32,076 nucleotides of DNA, taken from positions 1 to 32,076 of the forward strand of contig NZ_JAJMLX010000017.1 in NCBI RefSeq assembly GCF_020991325.1, in the 5' to 3' direction. A model generated the notes under the pieces. That model worked only from the letters and a program-made list of their open reading frames with translations, was not told where the DNA came from and did no database searches. Origin of the DNA: Bordetella petrii (GTDB taxonomy: Bacteria; Pseudomonadota; Gammaproteobacteria; Burkholderiales; Burkholderiaceae_B). Positions 1 to 7,952 of the stretch are shown here, piece after piece. The translations under genes and the position numbers were made by a program. Positions within the stretch are counted from its first letter, which is position 1; every line of letters starts with the position of its first letter.

Positions 1-366
<366 letters not shown>

Positions 367-567
367 AATCTCTGTTATATCGCGCACCGCAAAACCCCTA
401 AAGGCCCGCGGCACTTCACTCAAAAGAAATGAGGTTCAATGAATATCTTTGACATTCAAGGTACTTCACTTCTAGGTGAGCGCTTTGATTTCTTCAGCCC
501 GGCGACAGACATAAAGCCCGCCGCCAGCGCCGCATCACCCAAGCGCCCACACTTATCGGTTGTTTCG

Positions 568-580
568 TTGTTAAAGAACA
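568..580 (-). promoter_or_regulatory. rrn leader boxA antitermination element
   Basis: On the minus strand this reads TGTTCTTTAACAA, differing at one base from the enterobacterial boxA TGCTCTTTAACA(A). It lies about 200 bases upstream of the 16S 5' end and downstream of the promoter at 640-668. That is where NusB/NusE (S10) bind the nascent rRNA leader to prevent Rho-dependent termination. The match and position are seen; the function is inferred from known rrn leaders. Confidence 0.75.
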
Positions 581-639
581 GGGTACCGCCACTTGCCACC
601 ACCGCCGTCACATCGCTGTGTCTGCAGCAGAGAAACGAG

Positions 640-668
640 ATTATGAAGCCTTTTTTCGGGGCTGTCAA
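640..668 (-). promoter_or_regulatory. rrn operon sigma70 promoter
   Basis: The minus strand shows a perfect -35 TTGACA (668-663), a 17-base spacer and a -10 CATAAT (645-640), with transcription expected to start near 631-634. The sequence just upstream of the -35 on that strand is A-rich (AAAAATCAGAAACGAA), consistent with an UP element. It points at the 16S gene and lies upstream of boxA. A second -10-like hexamer, TATAGT, sits on the same strand around 740-745 but has no good -35. Confidence 0.8.
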
Positions 669-881
669 ATCAGGTTCGTTTCTGATTTTTGGCCTCGCCG
701 CCCCGGCAAAAACTGCTGCCCGAACCGCGAAAGAGCGAGACTATACACGAAATTCCGGACTCGTGCGGAGCCCCACAAGTCTGGGGTCTCGCAAGTCGCA
801 TGCCGGGCAGCCGGCAAATGCTTGCCGGTTCTCTGTCACCGTTTACTATGCCAACTGAACCTAGATGCCCTACTCCAGCCC

Positions 882-2345
882 ATGAGCGAAGACATACTGA
901 TCAACATCACCCCTTTCGAAACGCGAGTCGCGCTGGTGGAACAGGGCGCGGTTCAAGAACTGCATGTAGAACGCAGCATTCAACGCGGCCACGTCGGCAA
1001 TATTTACCTGGGGCGTGTAGTGCGGGTACTGCCGGGCATGCAAAGCGCCTTCATCGATGTCGGCCTGGAGCGCGCCGCCTTCATCCACATTGCCGATCTG
1101 CGCGAGAACCGCAGCGAGCGCAGCCAGGGCCTGACGCCCACCGCCATTGAAAAGCTGCTGTTCGAGGGCCAGACCCTGATGGTGCAGGTGATCAAGGACC
1201 CTCTGGGCACCAAGGGCGCGCGCCTGTCCACCCAGATCAGCATCGCCGGGCGCATGCTGGTGTACCTGCCCCACGACCCTCATATCGGGATATCACAGAA
1301 GATCGATTCAGAGGCCGAGCGCACCCAACTGCGCGAACGGCTGCAGGCATTGATTCCCGAAGAAGAAAAAGGCGGCTTGATCGTACGCACTCAGGCCGAA
1401 GGCGCCAGCGACGAAGAGCTGAGCGCCGACCTGGAATATCTACGCAAGCTGTGGGGCCGCGTGCAGGCCGCGGCACGCAGCCAGCCCGCCCCCACTCTGC
1501 TGCACCACGACCTGACGCTGGCCCAGCGGGTGCTGCGCGACATGGTGGGGCCCCACACCGGCGTGATCCAGGTAGATTCCCGCACCACGACGTCGGCCCT
1601 GACCGAATGGGCCCGCGTGTACACGCCGTCGGTGGCGGACCGCATCCAGCATTACAGCGGCGAACGCCCCTTGTTCGACACCGCCAATGTAGACGAGGAA
1701 ATTGCGCGCGCCCTTTCGCGCCGCGTGGACCTGAAGTCGGGCGGCTACCTGATCATCGACCAGACCGAAGCGCTGACGACAGTGGACGTGAACACCGGCG
1801 GCTTCGTGGGCGGACGCAATTTCGACGACACTATTTTCAAGACCAACCTGGAAGCCGCGCAGGCCATTGCGCGGCAGCTGCGGTTGCGCAACCTGGGGGG
1901 CATCGTGATCCTGGACTTCATCGACATGGAAGACCTGGAGCATCGCGAGACCGTGCTGGCCGAGCTGAAGAAGGCGCTGGCGCGCGACCGCACGCGCATG
2001 ACCGTGAATGGCTTCACGCAACTGGGACTGGTGGAGATGACGCGCAAGCGCACCCGTGATTCGCTGGCCCACCAATTGTGCGAGCCCTGCCCCATGTGCG
2101 AGGCGCGCGGCACGGTGCGCACGGCCCGCACGGTGTGCTATGAAATTCTGCGCGAAATCCTGCGTGAAGCCAGGCAGTTCAATCCGCGCGAGTTCCGCAT
2201 CCTGGCGTCGCAGGATGTGGTGGACCTGTTTCTGGAAGAGGAAAGCCAGCACCTGGCCATGCTGGGCGATTTCGTGGGCAAGCAGGTGTCGCTGGAAGTG
2301 GAAACCGCCTACTCGCAGGAACAGTACGACATCATCCTGACTTGA
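882..2345 (+). CDS. rng: Ribonuclease G (RNase E/G family)
   Basis: Endoribonuclease that matures the 5' end of 16S rRNA and takes part in mRNA decay in the cytoplasm. The 487-residue product matches the usual length (E. coli about 489). An S1-type RNA-binding domain lies near residues 35-130. The catalytic, metal-binding aspartates are D302 (in DVNTGG) and D345 (in LDFIDMED). The zinc-link cysteines are C403 and C406 (CPMC). There is no long RNase E-like C-terminal scaffold, so it is RNase G. The start is ATG 882, giving the family N-terminus MSEDILINITPFETRVALV. The same frame stays open back to 618, but that part overlies the rrn promoter. No strong ribosome-binding site is visible. The gene lies divergent to the rRNA operon whose product it processes, and no maf gene is seen upstream. 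Confidence 0.96.
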   Translation: MSEDILINITPFETRVALVEQGAVQELHVERSIQRGHVGNIYLGRVVRVLPGMQSAFIDVGLERAAFIHIADLRENRSERSQGLTPTAIEKLLFEGQTLMVQVIKDPLGTKGARLSTQISIAGRMLVYLPHDPHIGISQKIDSEAERTQLRERLQALIPEEEKGGLIVRTQAEGASDEELSADLEYLRKLWGRVQAAARSQPAPTLLHHDLTLAQRVLRDMVGPHTGVIQVDSRTTTSALTEWARVYTPSVADRIQHYSGERPLFDTANVDEEIARALSRRVDLKSGGYLIIDQTEALTTVDVNTGGFVGGRNFDDTIFKTNLEAAQAIARQLRLRNLGGIVILDFIDMEDLEHRETVLAELKKALARDRTRMTVNGFTQLGLVEMTRKRTRDSLAHQLCEPCPMCEARGTVRTARTVCYEILREILREARQFNPREFRILASQDVVDLFLEEESQHLAMLGDFVGKQVSLEVETAYSQEQYDIILT

Positions 2346-2439
2346 GGCGGGGCGTAGCCGGGAGAGGCTGGCTTCGGCTGAATGCCCTGGCTTCGGACCA
2401 TGGCAGTAAATTGCCCGATACCTCAGCCGCGGCCGCTTC

Positions 2440-2470
2440 GGTGTCTGGCACCCTTCGGGAGCCAGACACC
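2440..2470. repeat. Long perfect-stem palindrome between rng and msbA
   Basis: Arms GGTGTCTGGC (2440-2449) and GCCAGACACC (2461-2470) are perfectly complementary. The loop can pair further (CCC-TTC-GGG) after a single A-A mismatch, giving a 13-pair hairpin. It lies between the convergent ends of rng and msbA, where a two-way terminator would be useful, but no T-run follows on either strand. It looks like a dispersed intergenic palindrome; that needs a genome search, since only one copy is in the window. Confidence 0.8.
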
Positions 2471-2542
2471 CGGCAATATGGCTGGAACCTCGTCGCGGCG
2501 GGCCCAGGCAGCGCTAAGCGGCACCAGGCGCGCCGGCCCGGA

Positions 2543-4318
2543 TCAGTTCTCGCGGAACTGCATGTTGTACAGCGAGGCGTACAGGCCGTTGTCGGCCAGC
2601 AGCTTGGTGTGCGGGCCTTGTTCGACGATTTGCCCGGCGTCCAGAACGACGATGTGGTCGGCGTTCTGGACGGTGGACAGGCGGTGGGCGATGACCAGGG
2701 TGGTACGGCCGCGCATCAACCGTTCGAGCGAGGCCTGCACCTGCCGCTCGGATTCGTTGTCGAGCGCGGAAGTGGCTTCGTCCAGGATGAGGATGGGCGC
2801 GTTCTTGATCAGGGCCCGCGCAATGGCCAGGCGCTGCCGCTGGCCGCCGGACAGGCGGGCGGCATTTTCGCCCACCGGCGTATGGATGCCATTGGGCAAA
2901 GCGTCGACGAACTCGAGCAGATTGGCCGCGGCCAGTGCGTCGCGCACTTGCTCATCGCTGGCCTGCCCCAGTGCGCCATAGCCCACGTTGGCGGCGATGG
3001 TGTCATCGAACAGCACCACGTCCTGGCTAACCAGCGACAGGTGCGAGCGCAGGCTGCGCAGGGCGAGTTCGTTGATGGGCACGTCATCGACCAGGATGGT
3101 GCCGGAATCCGGCAGCACGAAGCGCGGCAGCATGTTCACCAGGGTGGTCTTGCCGCTACCCGAACGGCCCACCAGCGCCACGGTTTTCCCCGGCTGGACG
3201 TGCAGCGAAATATTGCTGACAGTATCGCGCGAGGCATCCGGGAAACGATGCGTGACATCGCGGAACTCGATTTTTCCACGCACCGGTTCGGGCAGCTTGC
3301 GGGTGCCCGTGTCGATTTCGGGTTCTTGGTCGACCAAGGTGAATACGCTTTCGGCGGCCACCAGCATTTTCTGCATTTTGCCGGCCAGATTGGTGAGGCG
3401 CTTGATGGGGTCGAAGATTTGCGCCAGCGCCGCCATGAACGAGGCGAAGCTGCCGACGGTAAGCTGGCCATTGTTGGCCTGGCTGAGAGCCACCGCGATC
3501 ACGGCGCCGACGGAGATCGAGATGCACACCTGGGTAAGCGGCGTCATGGCGGCGTCGGCGGTGGCCGTGCGCATGGCGAAGCGGCGCAGGCGCGCGTTCA
3601 CAAAAGCAAAGCGGCCGCGTTCGGCCTCGTAGCCGTCGAACAGCTTGATGACCCGCTGGCCGTTGATGCCCTCGCTGGCCACCCGGGTCAGCTCGGCATT
3701 CATGTTGACGGTGTCACGGTTGATGCGCCGCAAGCGGCGGATGAAGCTGCGGGCGATCAGCACAGATACCGGCAACATGACCAGGATGATGAGCGTCAGC
3801 ATCCAGGACATGTACAGCAGCACGCAGATCAGGGCGATCACGACCAGGGTTTCGCGCACCAGCACCGTGATGACATCGGTGGCATAGCCTGTGACGTTGC
3901 CGGCATCAATAGTGAAGCGATTGAGCAGCCGGCCGGTATCGCCCCGCTTGAAATCGGCATCGGGCAGGCCGAGCAGGCGGTCGAACATATCGCGGCGGAT
4001 GCCCAGCAGGACATTGTTGGCCACCCAGGCCAGCAGGTAGTCGCTGAAAAAATTGCACAGGCCGCGCAAGAGGATGAGGCCCACCACAGCCAGGGGCAGC
4101 GCCCATACGAAGTATGGCTTGGCCCCCGTGAAGCCCTCGTCGAGCAGCGGCTTCATGATGATGGCCAGGGTCGGCTGGGTGGCGGCCGCGCCGGCCATCA
4201 GCAGGATGGCCAGCACCAGACCCTTCCAATAGGACCCTACGCGGCTGTAGACGCGCTTCCAGAGCTCGGCCCGGACCGGCTGGGACCCGGCGGGCGCGTG
4301 GCGTGCGGCAGAATTCAA
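2543..4318 (-). CDS. msbA: Lipid A export ATP-binding/permease protein MsbA
   Basis: Inner-membrane ABC exporter that flips core-lipid A from the cytoplasmic to the periplasmic leaflet. The 591-residue protein has an N-terminal six-helix membrane domain (about 30-325) and a C-terminal ATPase domain. Visible motifs are Walker A GRSGSGKT (384-391), signature LSGGQ (489-493), Walker B ILILDE (509-514) and the switch histidine H545. Length and architecture fit MsbA (E. coli 582). The start is TTG at 4318-4316; no ATG or GTG lies close enough downstream to keep the first membrane helix, and the ribosome-binding site is weak. It is divergent from a heptosyltransferase-like gene, which supports an LPS role. 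A generic half-size ABC exporter is the alternative, but the membrane domain (KPLLDEGF, LGLPDADFKRGDTGRLLNRF) reads as MsbA. Confidence 0.93.
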   Translation of the reverse strand: MNSAARHAPAGSQPVRAELWKRVYSRVGSYWKGLVLAILLMAGAAATQPTLAIIMKPLLDEGFTGAKPYFVWALPLAVVGLILLRGLCNFFSDYLLAWVANNVLLGIRRDMFDRLLGLPDADFKRGDTGRLLNRFTIDAGNVTGYATDVITVLVRETLVVIALICVLLYMSWMLTLIILVMLPVSVLIARSFIRRLRRINRDTVNMNAELTRVASEGINGQRVIKLFDGYEAERGRFAFVNARLRRFAMRTATADAAMTPLTQVCISISVGAVIAVALSQANNGQLTVGSFASFMAALAQIFDPIKRLTNLAGKMQKMLVAAESVFTLVDQEPEIDTGTRKLPEPVRGKIEFRDVTHRFPDASRDTVSNISLHVQPGKTVALVGRSGSGKTTLVNMLPRFVLPDSGTILVDDVPINELALRSLRSHLSLVSQDVVLFDDTIAANVGYGALGQASDEQVRDALAAANLLEFVDALPNGIHTPVGENAARLSGGQRQRLAIARALIKNAPILILDEATSALDNESERQVQASLERLMRGRTTLVIAHRLSTVQNADHIVVLDAGQIVEQGPHTKLLADNGLYASLYNMQFREN

Positions 4319-4335
4319 GGGACGACTCGCTTTAA

Positions 4336-4357
4336 TACAATTGTGCTCGGGATTGTA
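4336..4357. promoter_or_regulatory. Symmetric TACAAT/ATTGTA pair in the msbA divergent gap
   Basis: TACAAT (4336-4341) and ATTGTA (4352-4357) form an inverted repeat separated by 10 bases in the 71-base gap between msbA and the divergent glycosyltransferase. Each can serve as a -10 box, one per strand. No convincing -35 is found at 16-18 bases for either, so this may equally be a regulator site or chance. Confidence 0.25.
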
Positions 4358-4389
4358 CCGTTCGACTGACTATTAACCTGCTATTGCCG

Positions 4390-5361
4390 ATGCCCAAGAT
4401 TTCCTGCCTGTATGTCAGATTGCCCAATTGGGTGGGCGATGTCTGCATGAGCCTGCCCAGCCTGTCGCTGCTGGGCGCCACCGGCGTGCCGCTGGTGATC
4501 TGCGCCCGGCCCTGGGCGCGGGACCTGCTCGAGGGCGTGGCCAGGCACGGCTTCATTCCCATGCGGGGCCGCGTCTGGGAAGATGCCCGCGCGGTGCGCG
4601 AGCACCGGCATGCCCAGGCTACCGTGGGGAACCAGGCACGCGGCCTGGCGCTGCCCGATTCGCTGTCCAGCGCCGCCGTGTTCCGCCTGGCGGGCGTGCC
4701 CAGCGCGGGGTACCGCGACGATGGACGAAGCCTGTTGCTGCGCTGGCCCATCGCAAAACCCCAGGCCGACCTGCATGCCGTGCAATCGTGGTACTACCTG
4801 ACCCGCAGCGCCCTGCAACGCTGGAAGCTGCCGGACGGCCCGGAGCAGCCCGGCGCCGACCTGGGCCTGCCCATTACCCCGGCGCACCGCCAGGCGGCCG
4901 ACGAGGTGCTGGCCCAGGCCGGGCTGGCTGGCCAGCCGTTCGTGCTGATCGCCCCCACGGCCACCGGGCTGCACAAGGGACAAGTCAAGGTCTGGCCCGG
5001 GTTCGATGCCCTGACCCGCGCCCTGCAAGGCCGCGGGCACACCGTGGTAATGTGCCCTCCTCCGGCGGAAACCGACGAAGCCAGGCGCAACGCCCCCACC
5101 GCGCGCCTGCTGCCGCCCGTGGCCCTGGGCGCCTTTGCGGCGCTGACGGCTCGTGCCGGGCTGGTGGTGTGCAATGATTCGGGGGTGTCGCACGTGGCGG
5201 CCGCCGCGCAAGCGCGGCAACTGACGCTATTCGGCGTCACCAATCCCGGACGCACCGGCCCCTGGTCGCCCCGCGCCGTTTGCCTGGGCGCGGACCGGAA
5301 CTGGCCGGAGGTTGCCGCGGTCGAACACGAAGCCTGCGCACTGCTGGCATCGGCATCGTGA
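4390..5361 (+). CDS. Glycosyltransferase family 9 (LPS heptosyltransferase II-like)
   Basis: Predicted cytoplasmic-face LPS core glycosyltransferase using an ADP-heptose-type donor. The 323-residue protein opens with the family signature RLPNWVGDVCMSLPSL (near residue 10), the acceptor-side glycine/aspartate loop of heptosyltransferases. Near the C-terminus it has the donor-binding block VVCNDSGVSHVAAAAQA followed by LTLFGVTNPGRTGPW. The central ALPDSLSSAAVFRLAGVPSAGYR resembles the WaaF pattern. ATG 4390 is preferred over an in-frame TTG at 4384. The msbA gene is divergent upstream, and a YdcF-like gene follows 22 bases downstream. The family is firm; whether it adds heptose I, II or III cannot be told, so no symbol is given. 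Confidence 0.9.
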   Translation: MPKISCLYVRLPNWVGDVCMSLPSLSLLGATGVPLVICARPWARDLLEGVARHGFIPMRGRVWEDARAVREHRHAQATVGNQARGLALPDSLSSAAVFRLAGVPSAGYRDDGRSLLLRWPIAKPQADLHAVQSWYYLTRSALQRWKLPDGPEQPGADLGLPITPAHRQAADEVLAQAGLAGQPFVLIAPTATGLHKGQVKVWPGFDALTRALQGRGHTVVMCPPPAETDEARRNAPTARLLPPVALGAFAALTARAGLVVCNDSGVSHVAAAAQARQLTLFGVTNPGRTGPWSPRAVCLGADRNWPEVAAVEHEACALLASAS

Positions 5362-5383
5362 CCCGATTGTTTACTTGACATTT

Positions 5384-6142
5384 ATGACAACGTATCTGGC
5401 CAATCTGATCCTTCCCCAGAATCTGTGCATGACGCTGGTCGTGCTGGGCTTGGTGCTGGGCCTGTTGCGCCTGCGCCGCACCGGCGCCTGCCTGGCCGTT
5501 TTCGGACTGGCGTGGCTGCTGGCGTGGTCTTTGCCCATCACTTCGCTCTGGCTGGGAGGATCGCTGGAGGCGCGCTACCCTCATTTGCCGGCAGCGCAAT
5601 TGCCCGCGGCCGATGCCATCGTGGTGCTGGGAGGCAACACCGCCAACGGCCGCGCCAACTGGTTCCTGCCCTACGACAAGGAAACCGCGATCGTGCGCGT
5701 CGATACCGCCGTGAAGCTTTACCAGGCGGGACGCGCGCCCAAGGTGGTGCTGTCCGGCGGTGCGCTGGAAGGCGACATCAGCGAAGCGCGCGGCATGGCG
5801 TTCCTGATGAAGCAGCAAGGCGTGCCCGAGCGCGCGCTGCTGCTCGAGAATTCCAGCCGTACCACCTACGAGAATGCCATCCTGACCGAAGAAGAACTGG
5901 AAGAGCACGGCTTCAGGAAGATCTTGCTGGTGACTTCGGCCCTGCACATGCCCCGGGCCATGGCGGCGTTTTCCAAGCAGGGCGTATCGGCCATTCCCGC
6001 ATCCACGCCACCGCAGATTGTGCTTCCGCCCGATGGTTCAGTATCGCCCTGGATACCCCACCAGCGCACACTGGATGCCAGCCGCTCCATCATCAAGGAA
6101 TACGCCGGCCTGCTGGTGTACTGGCTGCGGGGCTGGGTATGA
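5384..6142 (+). CDS. YdcF/ElyC-family (DUF218) inner-membrane protein
   Basis: A 252-residue protein with two N-terminal hydrophobic segments (about 13-28 and 34-54) followed by a soluble DUF218 domain. The domain shows the family pattern: ADAIVVLGGN near residue 80, VVLSGGALEGDISEA near 120, SSRTTYENA near 160 and LLVTSALHMPRAMAAF near 180, with conserved acidic and histidine residues. In E. coli, ElyC is linked to peptidoglycan and enterobacterial common antigen lipid-carrier metabolism; the biochemical activity is not settled. The ATG at 5384 places the first membrane segment at the N-terminus; the frame is open further upstream but overlaps the preceding gene. It lies 22 bases after the glycosyltransferase and overlaps the next gene by ATGA, so the three probably form one transcript. 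Confidence 0.85.
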   Translation: MTTYLANLILPQNLCMTLVVLGLVLGLLRLRRTGACLAVFGLAWLLAWSLPITSLWLGGSLEARYPHLPAAQLPAADAIVVLGGNTANGRANWFLPYDKETAIVRVDTAVKLYQAGRAPKVVLSGGALEGDISEARGMAFLMKQQGVPERALLLENSSRTTYENAILTEEELEEHGFRKILLVTSALHMPRAMAAFSKQGVSAIPASTPPQIVLPPDGSVSPWIPHQRTLDASRSIIKEYAGLLVYWLRGWV

Positions 6143-6417
6143 ACCAGGAAGAACCGGCCGCCGCCTGCAGGCCGGGTTGCGGCGCCTGCTGCATCGCGCC
6201 CTCGATCTCGTCGCCCCTCCCGAAAATGCCCGGCGGCAAGCCGGCCGGCGTGCCCTGTGCGCATCTGAACGCCGCCATGGCCTGTGAGCTGTTCGGCCTG
6301 CCCAGCAGGCCTGCCGTATGCGGGGGCCTGCAACCCAGCCGGGAAATGTGCGGAACCACGCCGGCCCATGCCATAGTGTGGCTGGGCCGGCTGGAAGCGC
6401 TGACCAACCCCTGCTAG
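6139..6417 (+). CDS. YkgJ-type cysteine-cluster protein (putative zinc/iron-chelating)
   Basis: A small 92-residue protein starting MNQEEPAAACRPGCGACCIAP. The N-terminal CxxxCxxCC cluster, a proline-rich PKMPGGKPAGVPCAHL segment and later single cysteines (ACELF, AVCGG, MCGTT, terminal C) match the YkgJ/CxxCxxCC family, thought to bind zinc or iron-sulfur. The family's function is unknown. The ATG overlaps the TGA of the DUF218 gene (ATGA), indicating translational coupling. Its TAG stop lies in the tetranucleotide CTAG at 6414-6417, which also supplies the stop of the convergent GAF gene. Confidence 0.8.
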   Translation: MNQEEPAAACRPGCGACCIAPSISSPLPKMPGGKPAGVPCAHLNAAMACELFGLPSRPAVCGGLQPSREMCGTTPAHAIVWLGRLEALTNPC

Positions 6418-6929
6418 CCTGGCGCCTGGCCCGCGGCCGGCAGGAAGCCCGGCACGGCCAGCAGGCCGCACAGGCGGGCCACTGCGACGTGCCCGGGCTC
6501 GACCTTCTCGGCTGTCATGAGGAAGTTCACCGTGCCCAGGCAAGCGCCGCGCGCCACCACCGGCACATTGATCACCGACCGCAGGCCCAGGGCCTCGATG
6601 GCGGCATGGTCGTCGAATGCCTGGCGGATGGCCTCGGGGCCTTCGCCAACGAACAGCCGCTGTTCGAGCAGGACTTGCCTGCCCCACGGCGTGCCCGCCT
6701 TGTGCTTCATGCCGCCCGCCGGGTAGGCCTGGGGATTGGAACTGTACTGCCGCACCACCGTCATGGGGCCGGGATCGTAGCGATTGACCGTGCACAGCCG
6801 GTGCGCCAGCGGCTGCCGGGCGAAGGCATCGATGGCGGCGAACAAGGCCTGCGGATTGCTGCCGGCGCAGCCCAGCGCCAGAGGATCGATGTGGTCGGAC
6901 AGGGCTTGCACGAAGCTGGCGGAGATCAT
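6414..6929 (-). CDS. GAF-domain protein
   Basis: A 171-residue protein with one GAF domain. Recognisable stretches are FARQPLAHRLCTVNRYD near residues 36-52, the central IEALGLRSVINVPVVARGACLG near 110-132, and the closing VARLCGLLAVPGFL. There is no DNA-binding, kinase or cyclase domain, so it is a stand-alone sensor or small-molecule binder. Its ATG overlaps the TGA of the upstream Bug receptor gene (ATGA), so its synthesis should be coupled to that of the receptor. This suggests it binds a metabolite of the same pathway, but the ligand is unknown. The 3' end overlaps the stop of the convergent YkgJ-type gene. Confidence 0.8.
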   Translation of the reverse strand: MISASFVQALSDHIDPLALGCAGSNPQALFAAIDAFARQPLAHRLCTVNRYDPGPMTVVRQYSSNPQAYPAGGMKHKAGTPWGRQVLLEQRLFVGEGPEAIRQAFDDHAAIEALGLRSVINVPVVARGACLGTVNFLMTAEKVEPGHVAVARLCGLLAVPGFLPAAGQAPG

Positions 6930-7897
6930 TGCAGCGTGATCCCCAGGTCGCGGACCAGCTTGCCATACTTGCCGGCGTCGCGCTGCAGTGTTTCAGCGAA
7001 CTGCTCGGGCGTGGTCTGCATCACTTCCACGCCCATGTCGCCCATTTTCTTGATGACCTCGGGCTTGGCCAGGACGGCGTTGATTTCCTTGTTCAGGCGC
7101 TGGACCAGCGCGGGGTCCATGCCCGCGGGGCCGAAGGCGCCGTACCACACGGCCAGTTCATAGCCGGGCAGCGTTTCCGCCACGGTAGGCACATCGGGCA
7201 GCAGCGGCGAGCGCCGGCTTTCGGTGACGGCCAGCAGCTTCAGCTTTCCCACTTTGACGTGCGGCAGCGTCTGGGTGCCGGCGCTGAACAACAGTTGAGT
7301 ACGATCGGCCACGGTGTCCATGACGGCGGGAGCGCCGCCTCGATAGGGAACGTGCAGCATGCGGATACCGGTGGCCTTCTCGAACATCGCAGCGCTGAGA
7401 TGGTTGGTCGAACCCGCTCCTGCCGAGGCGTAGGCGATCTGTTCCGGCCGCGCCTTGGCATATTCGATGAACTCGGCCACGCTGTTGACGGGCAGCGAGG
7501 GGTTGATGACCATGGTGTTGGTGACCAGCGCCAACTCGGCAATGGGCGTGAAGTCTTTCACGCCATCGAACGGCATGTTGGAATACATGGCCTGGTTCAT
7601 GGTGTGGGTGCTCATCGAACCCACCAGCAGCGTGTAGCCGTCGGGCTCGGCGCGCGCCACTTGCGCCGAGCCAATATTGCCCGAAGCCCCCGAGCGGTTC
7701 TCGACCACGACTGGCTGCCCGAGGGACAGGCTCATGTGCTCGGAGAGCAGGCGCGCCAGGATGTCGGTTGAGCCGCCCGCCGCCCACGGCACGATGATGG
7801 TGACCGGCTTGTCGGGCCATTCGGCATGGCTGGCGGTAGGCAGCAGCGCCGCGGCGCTCAGTACCAGCGGCACCAGGTATTTGCGTATGGAAAACAT
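6926..7897 (-). CDS. Bug/TctC-family periplasmic solute receptor
   Basis: Periplasmic binding protein of the tripartite tricarboxylate transporter receptor family, a group greatly expanded in Bordetella. The 323-residue precursor has a signal peptide (KYLVPLVLSAAALLPTASHA, cleavage likely after A25). The family hallmarks follow: WPDKPVTIIVPWAAGGSTDI near 27-46, VVVENRSGASGNIG near 63-76, a VPYRGGAPAV loop near 178 and KLKLLAVTESRRSPLLPDVPT near 218. A good GGGGA ribosome-binding site precedes the ATG. No TctA or TctB membrane genes are nearby, so it is an orphan receptor. It lies 55 bases after the GGT-like gene and overlaps the GAF gene. The ligand may be the GGT-like enzyme's substrate or product; that is inference. 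Confidence 0.93.
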   Translation of the reverse strand: MFSIRKYLVPLVLSAAALLPTASHAEWPDKPVTIIVPWAAGGSTDILARLLSEHMSLSLGQPVVVENRSGASGNIGSAQVARAEPDGYTLLVGSMSTHTMNQAMYSNMPFDGVKDFTPIAELALVTNTMVINPSLPVNSVAEFIEYAKARPEQIAYASAGAGSTNHLSAAMFEKATGIRMLHVPYRGGAPAVMDTVADRTQLLFSAGTQTLPHVKVGKLKLLAVTESRRSPLLPDVPTVAETLPGYELAVWYGAFGPAGMDPALVQRLNKEINAVLAKPEVIKKMGDMGVEVMQTTPEQFAETLQRDAGKYGKLVRDLGITLQ

Positions 7898-7952
7898 CTT
7901 GGCATTCCCCTATGTCGTGTCTTGTGCAGACTGTTGTGTAAAAAAGAAAACT

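Larger units (their letters stand above)
367..881. other. rrn leader and rrn/rng divergent intergenic region
   Basis: This stretch of about 515 bases contains no gene I can support. Positions 367 to about 633 are the transcribed 16S leader, carrying boxA. Positions 640-668 are the rrn promoter. From 669 to 881 it must hold the promoter for rng on the plus strand, but I see no hexamer pair good enough to name. Open frames crossing it in both directions lack family resemblance and overlie the rRNA leader, so they are treated as chance. Confidence 0.7.

Noticed and set aside
439-858. Open frame of 139 codons in the rRNA leader
   Set aside because: It covers the boxA and promoter, has no recognisable domain, and is explained as chance in a non-coding region.
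618-881. In-frame upstream extension of rng by 88 codons
   Set aside because: It overlies the rrn promoter and leader start and has no RNase G-like sequence; the family N-terminus begins at ATG 882.
2342-4369. 675-codon open frame antisense to msbA
   Set aside because: The composition is the complement of msbA codons (rich in His, Gln, Gly, Ala), it has no family features, and msbA is complete on the other strand.
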